A stretch of 64,000 nucleotides of DNA from Flavobacteriales bacterium. GTDB lineage: Bacteria > Bacteroidota > Bacteroidia > Flavobacteriales_F > PHOS-HE28. Position 1 is the stretch's first letter; each line of letters opens with the position of its first letter. The position numbers and the translations under genes are program-made. The notes under the pieces are model-generated. The model made no database searches and was not told where the DNA came from. It saw only the letters and a list, made by a program, of their open reading frames with translations. This document shows positions 34,287-43,033 of this stretch, one piece after another. The stretch covers positions 1 to 64,000 of the forward strand of contig JAEUSU010000012.1 in the NCBI GenBank assembly GCA_016788635.1, in the 5' to 3' direction.

Positions 34287-36146
34287 ATGAACTTACGCAA
34301 GCTCCTTCTGCTTCCTTTGACGCTGCCCCTGTTGTGCACTGCACAACTGGCCCCCCAGGCCCCCGCCCCGCTCTTCGCCCACCTGGTGGAGGTGAACAAG
34401 GAGTGGCGCCATATGAACCCTGCTCCTGAGAGTGGCGAACGCATGACATACTTCACGAACGAAGCGGACCGCATCGCCACACACCTGCGCTTGGTGCGCA
34501 CACATCTGCTGGCCCACACGCCGGAAGGCCTCAGCGCGACGCAAGCCGCTGCGCGCCACCAGCTGCTGGACGACCTGGGGCGTTATGCGGAACGTGGCTT
34601 GTTCCCACAGAACCACGTGCTCCCCTACCGCAACCCCGTCTTCATCGATCCGCAGTACACGGCCTGCGCAGTGGGGCAACTCATGATCGAAAGTGGCGAC
34701 CGCGAACTGGCCGAATGCATCGCATCGGGCATCAACCTGGCCTATGTGTCGGAGATCCTCCGCGATGAACAGTACGCGGGATCGGTGGCGGACTGGGCCA
34801 CGGCGCATGGCTTCACAGCGGATGAATTGGCCTGGATCCAGCCCGCCTATGCACCTCCCACCAACTTCTACGACCTGGGTGGCGGAACGGACACCACCGT
34901 GCACACCCTGGCGCGCTTGGCCGGTGGGCAGCTGGTGGTGGCAGGTGAGTTCACCACCGCTGGCCCCTCGACCAGTGCGCAACACGTGGCCACATGGAAC
35001 GGCACCAACTACAACGCATTGGGCGGCGGTGTGAACGGCGAGGTGCGCTGCGCGCTGGAGCACAACGGCCTGCTCTACCTCGGCGGGCAGTTCCAAAGCG
35101 GCAGCATGGACCTTGCCGTTTGGAACGCCAGCACCTGGACCTACCAGAACGTGTTCGCGGGCATGTCACCCATGACGCATGACCTGCAGGTGATCAATGG
35201 CCAGCTGCATGCGGCCGGCGAGAGCAGCGGCTTCTCCGGCACCTTCCACCAAGTGCGTGCGTGGGACGGCAGCTATTGGAACGACGTGGGCAATGCCATG
35301 AACGGCCCCATCCTGGCCATGGAGCGGCACAACGGCCTGCTGGTGATCGGCGGCGCCTTCACCGGCGGACACAGCTTCGGCACGCCGAACACGGACGTGC
35401 AACATGTGGCCGTACTGGACAGCACCGCCACCACCTGGGTACAGTACATGGATGGGCTGGACGCCACCGTGTATGACCTGATGAACATGAACGGCATGCT
35501 CTACGCCGGCGGATCTTTCTACAACAACATCGTGCCTGCGTTCGGACTGGCACGGCTGGATGCTACGACGAACACCTGGGAGCATTTGATGCCGAACCAT
35601 CCCAGCTATTTGACACCCGGTGCAGGGCCCACGGAGGTCCGGTGCCTGGCGCACTACAATGACGAGGTGTACTTCGGCGGCAACTTCTTCATGGACTGGA
35701 TGATGGGGACATACGGCAGGCACGCCGCCAAATTCATGGGTACGGCGGACCAGGTGACACCACTTGCCATACTGGATGCGCCTGTGAACGCCATGCTCAT
35801 CTGGGATGACAAGCTCATCATCGGGGGTGAATTCAGCACCTCTGCCTTTCAACCCGCGAAGCATGTGGCCTACATGGACCTGGCCTCTGGCATGAACGAA
35901 GGCCCCGTGCGCACGGCCCTCACGCTTTGGCCCACACCGGCCACGGAAGTAGTGCACGTGGACGCCACAGCTCTGCGTGGCGGCCGCATCCGCGTGGTGG
36001 ACATGCAGGGACGTGTGGCCATCGCCGACGCTTTGGTGACGAACGATCGTGTGACGTTGGATGTGTCGGCGCTGGCTCCCGGCCTGTACCATGTGCAGGT
36101 GCAGGGTGAGGGGGTCGCGGCCACAGGGCGGTTCGTCAAGCCCTGA
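34287..36146 (+). CDS. Secreted beta-propeller-like T9SS type A protein
   Basis: About 619 residues from MNLRKLLLLPLTLPLLCTAQ, a signal peptide. Residues ~20-180 are helical and may be an N-terminal domain of their own (FIDPQYTACAVGQLMIES). Residues ~190-520 hold repeated units around 40-50 residues with the pattern LYLGGQF, LVIGGAF, LYAGGSF, VYFGGNF and LIIGGEF, a kelch/delta-60-like propeller. The C-terminus is a T9SS sorting domain (ALTLWPTPATEVVHVDA, PGLYHVQVQGEGVAATGRFV). It is expected on the surface. A perfect palindrome terminator follows. Confidence 0.85.
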   Translation: MNLRKLLLLPLTLPLLCTAQLAPQAPAPLFAHLVEVNKEWRHMNPAPESGERMTYFTNEADRIATHLRLVRTHLLAHTPEGLSATQAAARHQLLDDLGRYAERGLFPQNHVLPYRNPVFIDPQYTACAVGQLMIESGDRELAECIASGINLAYVSEILRDEQYAGSVADWATAHGFTADELAWIQPAYAPPTNFYDLGGGTDTTVHTLARLAGGQLVVAGEFTTAGPSTSAQHVATWNGTNYNALGGGVNGEVRCALEHNGLLYLGGQFQSGSMDLAVWNASTWTYQNVFAGMSPMTHDLQVINGQLHAAGESSGFSGTFHQVRAWDGSYWNDVGNAMNGPILAMERHNGLLVIGGAFTGGHSFGTPNTDVQHVAVLDSTATTWVQYMDGLDATVYDLMNMNGMLYAGGSFYNNIVPAFGLARLDATTNTWEHLMPNHPSYLTPGAGPTEVRCLAHYNDEVYFGGNFFMDWMMGTYGRHAAKFMGTADQVTPLAILDAPVNAMLIWDDKLIIGGEFSTSAFQPAKHVAYMDLASGMNEGPVRTALTLWPTPATEVVHVDATALRGGRIRVVDMQGRVAIADALVTNDRVTLDVSALAPGLYHVQVQGEGVAATGRFVKP

Positions 36147-36166
36147 GCACTGGGTTCCCTGCTGAG

Positions 36167-36201
36167 GTCCCGGTCGGATGGATCCATCCGACCGGGACTT
36201 T
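36167..36201 (+). terminator. Perfect 32-nt palindrome with short T-run
   Basis: The stem GTCCCGGTCGGATGGA / TCCATCCGACCGGGAC is fully self-complementary and followed by TTT, 20 nt past the T9SS gene stop. It separates that gene from the lycopene cyclase gene. Confidence 0.75.
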
Positions 36202-36260
36202 CCGTTCCCGGCGAACCAATATGCCGGTTCGTTCCTTTACACAGGATCCGCACACGATCA

Positions 36261-36974
36261 ATGGAGCGCTACTATTACCTGGGCCTCGACCTCTTCAGCC
36301 TGGCCTTTCCGCTGCTCCGCAGCTTCGATCCACGCATCTCCTTCTGGAAGAAGTGGCCCGGACTGTTCACGGGCATTCTGGTGATGTCCATGTTGTTCAT
36401 CCCTTGGGATGTGTGGTTCACGGCACAGGGTGTATGGGGTTTCAACCCGCGCTACCTCGTGGGCATCGGTTTCTTCGGCCTGCCGATCGAGGAGTGGCTT
36501 TTCTTCCTGCTGATACCCTATGCGTGCCTCTTCCTCTATGAAGTGATGCGCTACTTCGTGAAGCGCGACGTGCTGGGCGGTGTGGCACGGCCTTTCAGCA
36601 TGGGGCTCATCGCCGTGCTGCTGACCGTGGGGCTGATCCACCTCGACCGGCTCTACACCTCCGTCACCTTTCTGCTCACCGCCGCCTTCCTTCTCTGGCA
36701 TGTGTGGAAGCGCACGCCCTGGCTCGGCCGCTTCTATGTGGGCTATGCGGTCAGCCTCATCCCTTTCTTCCTGGTCAACGGCATCCTCACCGGCTGGCTG
36801 CTGCCCGAGCCGATCGTGTGGTACAACAACGCGGAGAACCTCGGCATACGGCTGAACACCGTTCCACTGGATGACAGCATGTACCTGCTGCTCATGCTGC
36901 TGATCGTGACGACTTTCTACGAGCGGCCATTGAAGCGCATGCACGGCGATCTTCCCGCAGCAGGTCAACCCTGA
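36261..36974 (+). CDS. Lycopene cyclase domain protein (CrtYc-CrtYd fusion type)
   Basis: 237 residues with about six membrane helices in two similar halves. Half one has PRISFWKKWPG and the motif PIEEWLFFLLIPYACLFLYE; half two repeats the pattern with NGILTGWLLPEPIVWYNN and VPLDDSMYLLLMLLI. These match the fused heterodimeric-type lycopene beta-cyclase that converts lycopene to beta-carotene in the membrane. No other carotenoid gene is in the window, so the rest of the pathway must be elsewhere. It is convergent with the PnuC-family gene and the stops overlap by 10 nt. Confidence 0.9.
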   Translation: MERYYYLGLDLFSLAFPLLRSFDPRISFWKKWPGLFTGILVMSMLFIPWDVWFTAQGVWGFNPRYLVGIGFFGLPIEEWLFFLLIPYACLFLYEVMRYFVKRDVLGGVARPFSMGLIAVLLTVGLIHLDRLYTSVTFLLTAAFLLWHVWKRTPWLGRFYVGYAVSLIPFFLVNGILTGWLLPEPIVWYNNAENLGIRLNTVPLDDSMYLLLMLLIVTTFYERPLKRMHGDLPAAGQP

Positions 36975-37531
36975 GCCGCCTTCCACTCGCGGTGCCAGCG
37001 CACCAGCGCGGAAGCAGAGAGCACCACATAGACCGCATAGAGGCCCACGTACCACCACATGCCCAGCAGCACGTAGAGCAGGATGGCCACCAGATCGGCC
37101 AGGATCCAATAGGCCCAATTCTCCAAGATCTTCCGCGCCAGCATCCAGGTGGCGAGCAGGCTGAAGGAGGTGGCGAAACCATCCAGAGTGGTGTGTTGTG
37201 CATCGGGCAATTTCAACAGCGCCCACGCCAGCAAACCGGTGAGCAGCGTACCACCGAGCAGCAAGGCGGTATGAAAGGGCCATGGCCTGCGCGTGATCGG
37301 TAGTTGCACGCCACCGTTGCGACCCCAGGACCACCAACCGTAAACGCCCATACCCACATAGAATGCGTTGAGGGCCACCTGCGCAAACACCTGCTGATGA
37401 AGGAACAGCGCCACGCCAAGTGCCGATGCCACGATGCCAAAAAGCCAGCCCACGCGCCGCTCATAGAGCATGAGCACCGTATAGGTGAGGTTGCCCAACG
37501 CAGCGACCGCCTCAATGCCCTGCCACATCAT
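36965..37531 (-). CDS. pnuC: PnuC-family vitamin transporter (nicotinamide riboside or thiamin)
   Basis: 188 residues with about seven membrane helices. Family strings are NLTYTVLMLYERRVGWLFGIVAS-like (NLTYTVLMLYERRVGW), FYVGMGVYGWWSWGR and ENWAYWILADLVAILLYVL, where the WI..D element is characteristic. PnuC proteins are facilitators trapped by substrate phosphorylation. In Bacteroidota the paralogue PnuT carries thiamin and is often TPP-regulated; no riboswitch is adjacent here, but a TPP-controlled receptor and a NadR-like kinase lie a few kilobases away. It is the third gene after ribF and the LRR gene. Confidence 0.85.
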   Translation of the reverse strand: MMWQGIEAVAALGNLTYTVLMLYERRVGWLFGIVASALGVALFLHQQVFAQVALNAFYVGMGVYGWWSWGRNGGVQLPITRRPWPFHTALLLGGTLLTGLLAWALLKLPDAQHTTLDGFATSFSLLATWMLARKILENWAYWILADLVAILLYVLLGMWWYVGLYAVYVVLSASALVRWHREWKAAQG

Positions 37532-37570
37532 GCGCTCACCCTCGGTTGGCGGACGGCCTTGGAGAAACCC

Positions 37571-38173
37571 TCACTGGATGCCGCAATTACAGGGCGCACT
37601 GAAGTAGATCTTGGCGCGCGGCACCAATCCCTGGATGCGGTCCATCTCATGCTGCTCATACTGGATGGCGCGCAGGTCCATGAAGCGAAGCGCCTCCAAC
37701 TTCGACATGCTCTCTGGGAACTCGCCGAGGTCATTGCTCCACAGGTCCAGTGCGAACAGTTCGGTGAGGTCGCCGATGCAAGCGGGCAGCACGCTGAGCC
37801 GGTTGCGGCTCATGTCCAGGCGTTTCAGGTGTTTCAAGCTACAGACCACCTCGGGGAACACGGAAAAACGGTTGCGCGGGGCCTTCAGCACCTGCAAGTG
37901 CGGCAACTCGGCCAGCCAGGCGGGCAGTTCCTTCAGCCGGTTGCTGCCCAGCTCCAGAACGTTCAGATTCGGCAGGTCGCGCACCTGTGGAGGTAGTTCC
38001 CGCAATTTCTTCCCGGAGAGGTCAAGCTTGTACACGTTGGCCGGGTCCTTCATGGCGCGCTCCATTGAGCGAACGGTGCGCACCGTGTCCAACGCGGCCT
38101 GAGGCAGCAACTGGGCGCTTACTTGCGCAGTGCACAGCAGTGCGAGGATGGAGAACAGATGGGATCGGCTCAT
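37571..38173 (-). CDS. Exported leucine-rich repeat protein
   Basis: 200 residues. A signal peptide (MSRSHLFSILALLCTAQVSAQ) is followed by about five LRR units of 23 residues, each with the pattern L..L.L..N.L..LP (YKLDLSGKKLRELPPQV, LNVLELGSNRLKELPAWL, LKRLDMSRNRLSVLPACI). A short end with KIYFSAPCNCGIQ closes it. There is no T9SS signal, so a periplasmic protein-binding role is likely. It overlaps ribF by 4 nt, so it is translated with it. Confidence 0.85.
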   Translation of the reverse strand: MSRSHLFSILALLCTAQVSAQLLPQAALDTVRTVRSMERAMKDPANVYKLDLSGKKLRELPPQVRDLPNLNVLELGSNRLKELPAWLAELPHLQVLKAPRNRFSVFPEVVCSLKHLKRLDMSRNRLSVLPACIGDLTELFALDLWSNDLGEFPESMSKLEALRFMDLRAIQYEQHEMDRIQGLVPRAKIYFSAPCNCGIQ

Positions 38174-39102
38174 GCCAGCAGTTCCATGGCCTGACGCCGG
38201 TCACGCGCCAGTTGTTGCTTCAGGGCCTCCACATCATCAAAACGCTGCTCCGCACGCAGCCGGTGCAGCACCTCCACGGTGACGAGCTCACCGTAGACAT
38301 CCCGATCAAAGTCGAATAGATTCACCTCGATGGTGCCCTCACCATCATTGCCGCTCACCGTGGGCCGTGTGCCGATGTTCATCATTCCCTGGTGGCCACC
38401 ATCCCGCAATACCGCACGCACTGCGTACACGCCATCGCCAGGCACCAGCTTCAACGGGTCCACCAGGCGGATATTGGCCGTGGGGAAGCCCAGGCCATGC
38501 CCCCGGCCATCGCCTTTCACCACCACACCGGTAAGTTGGTAGGGATATCCCAGCAGGCTGTTGGCCAATTGTACATCCCCTTCGGAAAGCGCGTGGCGGA
38601 TCTTCGTGCTGCTCACCTTCACGTGTTCGATCTCCTCAGCGGGGATCTCCTCCACGGTGAAGTCATAGGCTTCGCCCAGCTGGCGCAAAAGGTGGATGTC
38701 CCCTTCGCGGTTGCGACCGAAGCGATGATCGTAGCCGATCACCACGGCATGCACGTTCAGGGCGCCCACCAGCACATCCCGCACGTACTCCAGCGCCTTC
38801 ATGCGGCTGAAGGTGCGGCTGAAGGGGATCACCAGCAGGTGGTCGATGCCGGCGGCTTCCAACAGGCCGATCTTCTCCTTCTGCGTGCTCAGCAGCTTCA
38901 GGTCATTATCCTGCGGGAAAAGCACCATGCGCGGGTGCGGGTGGAAGGTGAAGAGCACGCTCTCGCCCCCTGTGCGGCGGGCCACCTCGTTGAGGCGGTC
39001 CAGGATCACCCGGTGCCCGCGATGCACCCCATCGAAGGTGCCTGTGGTGAGCACGGCCTTTTTCACTTCCTTGAACGAGGCGAGGTCGGTGTGGACTTTC
39101 AT
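38170..39102 (-). CDS. ribF: Bifunctional riboflavin kinase / FAD synthetase
   Basis: 310 residues from MKVHTDLASFKEVKK; the longer in-frame start falls in the promoter. The N-terminal nucleotidyltransferase domain has TTGTFDGVHRGHRVIL and a later VVIGYDHRFGRNREGD, plus the SSTKIRHAL motif. The C-terminal riboflavin kinase domain has GRGHGLGFPTANI and IEVNLFDFDRDVYG. It makes FMN and FAD in the cytoplasm. It heads an operon with the LRR and PnuC-family genes. Confidence 0.95.
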   Translation of the reverse strand: MKVHTDLASFKEVKKAVLTTGTFDGVHRGHRVILDRLNEVARRTGGESVLFTFHPHPRMVLFPQDNDLKLLSTQKEKIGLLEAAGIDHLLVIPFSRTFSRMKALEYVRDVLVGALNVHAVVIGYDHRFGRNREGDIHLLRQLGEAYDFTVEEIPAEEIEHVKVSSTKIRHALSEGDVQLANSLLGYPYQLTGVVVKGDGRGHGLGFPTANIRLVDPLKLVPGDGVYAVRAVLRDGGHQGMMNIGTRPTVSGNDGEGTIEVNLFDFDRDVYGELVTVEVLHRLRAEQRFDDVEALKQQLARDRRQAMELLA

Positions 39103-39119
39103 GGCACCGGTGGCGGCAC

Positions 39120-39127
39120 CAAAGATG
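39120..39127 (-). promoter_or_regulatory. ribF promoter (-7 element CATCTTTG)
   Basis: Seven of eight matches to TAnnTTTG on the minus strand, 17 nt before the ribF ATG and divergent from the next promoter. Confidence 0.4.
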
Positions 39128-39191
39128 CGCACGGGAACAGGATGGTCGGAGCGACCGACGCAGGTGTGGTGATGGATCGATCCCGTACCGC

Positions 39192-39199
39192 CATCTTCG
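39192..39199 (+). promoter_or_regulatory. Metallo-hydrolase gene promoter (CATCTTCG)
   Basis: A variant of TAnnTTCG ending 7 nt before the ATG, again compatible with leaderless initiation. Confidence 0.4.
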
Positions 39200-39206
39200 C
39201 AACGCC

Positions 39207-39977
39207 ATGCGCCTCACCTTCCTCGGCACCGGCACCAGCAGTGGGGTGCCCATGATCGGCTGCACCTGCGCGGTGTGCACCAGCAGTGATCCGCGTGACC
39301 GCCGCTTGCGGTCGGCAGTGCTCCTGGAGGTGCATGGGCGGACACTCCTGGTCGATGCCGGACCGGACCTGCGCCAGCAGCTGCTGCGCGAGCAGGTTCG
39401 CACGTTGGACGCGGTGCTGCTCACCCACGAGCACATGGACCACATCGCCGGCATCGATGAACTGCGCTCGTTCAACTTCCTGTTGAAGCGGCCCATGGAT
39501 ATCCACGGCAGTGCCCGCACCCTGGAGGCGGTCCGTCATGTGTTCCACTACGCCTTCGCCAAACCCGGCGAGCGCTACCCCGGTGTCCCCGAACTGGAGC
39601 TGCATGCCATTCCGGATGCCCCCTTTCACGTGTTGGGCCTGGAGATCATCCCGGTGCATGTGACCCACCACATGATGCCCGTGCTGGGTTTCCGCGTCGG
39701 TGGGCTCGCCTATCTGACCGATGTGAAGTCGATCGCTCCCGAAGAGAAGGCGAAGCTCCTCGGCCTGGACGTGCTCGTGCTGAGCGCGCTTCGCCAAAAG
39801 CCGCACATCTCCCACCTCACCCTCAGCGAGGCCTTATCCTTGGTGGAGGAGCTGCGGCCCAAGCGGGCTTTCTTCACCCATATCAGCCACCAGATGGGGC
39901 GGCATGACGAGGTAAACACCACCCTTCCGCCGCATGTGGCCATGGCCTATGATGGGTTGAAAGTGGAATTGGCCTGA
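39207..39977 (+). CDS. MBL-fold metallo-hydrolase (PhnP-like)
   Basis: 256 residues. The N-terminal FLGTGTSSGVPMIGCTCAVC with its paired cysteines is typical of the PhnP/cyclic-phosphodiesterase branch. The metal site HxHxDH is intact (THEHMDHIAG), with further His in IPVHVTHHMMPVLGF and FFTHISHQMG. It probably hydrolyses a cyclic or linear phosphodiester in the cytoplasm; no phosphonate genes are nearby. It is divergent from ribF. Confidence 0.9.
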   Translation: MRLTFLGTGTSSGVPMIGCTCAVCTSSDPRDRRLRSAVLLEVHGRTLLVDAGPDLRQQLLREQVRTLDAVLLTHEHMDHIAGIDELRSFNFLLKRPMDIHGSARTLEAVRHVFHYAFAKPGERYPGVPELELHAIPDAPFHVLGLEIIPVHVTHHMMPVLGFRVGGLAYLTDVKSIAPEEKAKLLGLDVLVLSALRQKPHISHLTLSEALSLVEELRPKRAFFTHISHQMGRHDEVNTTLPPHVAMAYDGLKVELA

Positions 39978-40084
39978 CGCCTTTGGGAGGGCGATCTTCA
40001 GCCAAGTCTGGCGCCTTTTTGGAAGGACAGGATGGGAAATCACCTCGCCGATGCCGAACTTGGTGCTCCCAACCCCGATCGTTC

Positions 40085-43024
40085 ATGTTCCTCCGCCCCT
40101 TGTTCCTTCTGCTGCTCGCACTGTTGTGCACACCGTTCCTCTTCGGTCAACATGCGAACAGACCGGGCACCAACATCCGCTTCGTGACAGACGCCCAACG
40201 GCTGCCGGACGAGACCGTGCAACGAGAGCTACGGCACACTGCGGCATGGCAGCAGTTCGTGGCCGCACATGGCACCTGGTACGTGGAATTCAACGAAGCC
40301 ACAGGGCTGCCGCACCGGGCCTATGGCAAGCCGATCACTACCGCAGGGGCGAACGCGGCGCAACGCGCCATGAACTTCCTCTCCGGCCAATTGAGCGGCT
40401 TGGCCTTACCGCTGGAGGAACTTGAACTACAGGCTGTGGCGCCCGCCACCAAGCACACCTACGTGCACTTCAAGCAACGGCACCAAGGGCTGGATGTGGT
40501 CTTCAGCCATGTGATGGTGAAGCTCGACCAGCAACACCGTGTGATCGCCTTCGGGTTGGAATTGCTGAAGGACGCCACCGTCGACCTCTCACCCACCCTT
40601 GCCCCCGCACAGGCTGGTGACATTGCCGGGAGTGGGCTCTCCTCGATACTGAGCGTTGAGGTGGAGAACGACCTTTCGATCCTGCCCATCCCGGACGGAC
40701 GCCGGGTGGACGCGCGCCTGGTATACCGGGTGATGGTGCATACCCAGGATGGTGCAAGGCCCGGGCACCACCTCTGCCTGGTGGACGCGCACACCGGCCG
40801 CATATGGTACCGCCAGGACCGTGTGGTGGAGGAGAATCCACCGCCGGCTGGTGCCGAAGCGGAGATCACAGGAACAGTGTATGAACAGCATCCCTTCATC
40901 CCCGCCGTGGTCGGCCCAATGGCGAACCTGAAGGTGACCGTGGGCGCCACTTCCTTGTTCGCTGACGGTGCAGGATACTACGACAGCGGCATCACCGGAC
41001 CGGTCAGCGCCACGTTCGAGCTGGAAGGGCGCTGGAGCCGTGTGCGTACCGGCGGCGTGACCCCCACCTTCACCACCACGCTCAACGATGGGGCCAACGC
41101 TGTGAGCTTCGACCCGCACGCCAATATCCGCGAGCGCAGCGCCTACTTCCATGTGAACGTGATCCACGACCACCACAAGGTCTTCCTGCCCAGTTTCACC
41201 GGCATGGACATCGTGCTACCCACGAACGTGGACGTTTCCGGCAGCTGCAACGCGTTCTACGATGGTGCCTCGATCAACTTCTATGCGCAGGGCGGCGACT
41301 GCCAGAGCTATGCGCAGGTGGGTGATGTGGTGTACCACGAATACGGTCATGGCATCAACGACAAGTTCTACCAGAACCTCGGTTCGGCCTTCACCAATGG
41401 GGCCATGAACGAGGGGTACGCCGATGTATGGGCCATAAGCATCAATGAGGACCCGCTGATGGCCGAGGGAAGCTCATTGAGCAACCCGGACAATACCATA
41501 CGCCGTTACGACCAGGACCCGAAGATCTACCCCATCCACCTGGTGGGCCAGGTGCATGCGGATGGTGAGATCATCGCAGGGGCATGGTGGGACACTCACC
41601 TATTGCTGGGCGGCAATATGACGAACACCATGACGCTCTTCGCCGAGGCCTATCCCGGCTTGCAGGCGAACACATTCGATGGCAACGAAGGTGTCGCCTA
41701 CCGCGATGTGCTGCTGGACGTTCTACAGGCGGATGACAATGATGGCGACATCACGAATGGCACACCGAACGGGAACGCCATCGTGCAGGGCTTCGCCATC
41801 CACGGCATCACGTTGATCAGCAATGCCGAGCTGATCCATACGCCCATCGCATCCACGCCGGCGGCGGCAGGCATCACCATCAACGCCACGTTGAACCTGA
41901 CGCTCCCCTTCATGGTGTATGTGGATGCCGTGGTGCTGAAGTACCGCGTGAACAATGGTGCCACATGGGACCAGGTGGCCATGACCAACACCACGGGCAA
42001 CATCTACCAGGGTGTGATCCCCGCTCAACCTGCGGGCACCGTGGTGGCCTATTACCTCGGTGTGATGGACCTGTACGGCAACATCAACGGCGTGGTGCCC
42101 AGCGGTGCGGCGCTGCCCGACCCGAACATCCCCTACTTCATCCTGGTGGGCATGGCACTGGACCGCATGGAGGATTGCGACAACGTGAACAACCTGGGCA
42201 ACTGGCAGACGGGCATACCCGGCGACAATGCCACAACGGGGATCTGGTCCCTGGAGATCCCGGTCGCCTCCTTCTCCAGTGATGGCTCCATAGTGCAGAC
42301 CGGCGCTCCCTTCACACCGGGTGGCGAACTGTGCTTCATCACGGGCAACGCGAACTCCGGCGACGGGCCGGGTGTGAATGATGTGGATGGAGGGCACACC
42401 ACCCTGCTCGGTGGCCCCATCGACATGAGCAGCCTGGTGAACCCGACCATCGTCTACCACCGCTGGTACACCAACAATCCCCCCACTGGTGCCAACCCGA
42501 ACGCCGATTGGTGGCAGGTGAGCATAAGCAACAACGGCAGCAGTTGGGTGCCCGTGGAGAACACAAAGACCAGCGATCGCAGCTGGCGGCGCTTCGCCTT
42601 CCGCGTGGAGGACCATGTGACACCGAACAACACCGTGTGGATCAAGTTCGTGGCCTCGGACAGCATCCGCCCCGGACAGAACTTGAACGGTGGCAGCCTG
42701 GTGGAGGCGGCCATCGACGACATCGAGCTTTACGCCAATGCAGGCAACATCGGCATGATGGAACATGCGGATTGGGCCGCCACCCTGCAGCCTGTGCCCA
42801 CGAGCGCGCTGCTCGAGCTGGTGGCCCTGCCACCGGGATCAGGTCCGGTCACATTGCGCATCAGCGACGCCACTGGGCGTACGCTTCAAGAGCGTGTGGT
42901 GGCGATGGGTGGTGGCATGCTGCGTGAACAGCTCGATGTGTCCGCGCTGCCACCCGGCACCTACATGCTCCATGTGATGCAGGGCGGCGCGCGCCTTGAT
43001 CGGCGCTTCGTGGTGATGCGTTGA
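40085..43024 (+). CDS. Secreted M36-type (fungalysin-like) metalloprotease with T9SS domain
   Basis: About 979 residues from MFLRPLFLLLLALLCTPFLFG. An N-terminal FTP-like prodomain (WYVEFNEATGLPHRAYG, VHFKQRHQGLDVVFSHVMV) precedes the catalytic domain, where the zinc motif is VVYHEYGHGINDK and the third ligand lies in AMNEGYADVWA. Later parts hold a beta-sandwich with the pattern IVYHRWYTNNPP, and the chain ends in a T9SS sorting domain (LPPGTYMLHVMQGGARLDRRFVV). It is probably secreted as an inactive precursor and digests extracellular protein. It is convergent with the LamG gene, 9 bp apart. Confidence 0.9.
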   Translation: MFLRPLFLLLLALLCTPFLFGQHANRPGTNIRFVTDAQRLPDETVQRELRHTAAWQQFVAAHGTWYVEFNEATGLPHRAYGKPITTAGANAAQRAMNFLSGQLSGLALPLEELELQAVAPATKHTYVHFKQRHQGLDVVFSHVMVKLDQQHRVIAFGLELLKDATVDLSPTLAPAQAGDIAGSGLSSILSVEVENDLSILPIPDGRRVDARLVYRVMVHTQDGARPGHHLCLVDAHTGRIWYRQDRVVEENPPPAGAEAEITGTVYEQHPFIPAVVGPMANLKVTVGATSLFADGAGYYDSGITGPVSATFELEGRWSRVRTGGVTPTFTTTLNDGANAVSFDPHANIRERSAYFHVNVIHDHHKVFLPSFTGMDIVLPTNVDVSGSCNAFYDGASINFYAQGGDCQSYAQVGDVVYHEYGHGINDKFYQNLGSAFTNGAMNEGYADVWAISINEDPLMAEGSSLSNPDNTIRRYDQDPKIYPIHLVGQVHADGEIIAGAWWDTHLLLGGNMTNTMTLFAEAYPGLQANTFDGNEGVAYRDVLLDVLQADDNDGDITNGTPNGNAIVQGFAIHGITLISNAELIHTPIASTPAAAGITINATLNLTLPFMVYVDAVVLKYRVNNGATWDQVAMTNTTGNIYQGVIPAQPAGTVVAYYLGVMDLYGNINGVVPSGAALPDPNIPYFILVGMALDRMEDCDNVNNLGNWQTGIPGDNATTGIWSLEIPVASFSSDGSIVQTGAPFTPGGELCFITGNANSGDGPGVNDVDGGHTTLLGGPIDMSSLVNPTIVYHRWYTNNPPTGANPNADWWQVSISNNGSSWVPVENTKTSDRSWRRFAFRVEDHVTPNNTVWIKFVASDSIRPGQNLNGGSLVEAAIDDIELYANAGNIGMMEHADWAATLQPVPTSALLELVALPPGSGPVTLRISDATGRTLQERVVAMGGGMLREQLDVSALPPGTYMLHVMQGGARLDRRFVVMR

Positions 43025-43033
43025 GGAGGATGG

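Noticed and set aside
34202..34519. N-terminal 106-residue extension of the NadR-like ATPase
   Set aside because: It is antisense to the start of the T9SS gene, and the P-loop family N-terminus begins exactly at MRKIAIVG.
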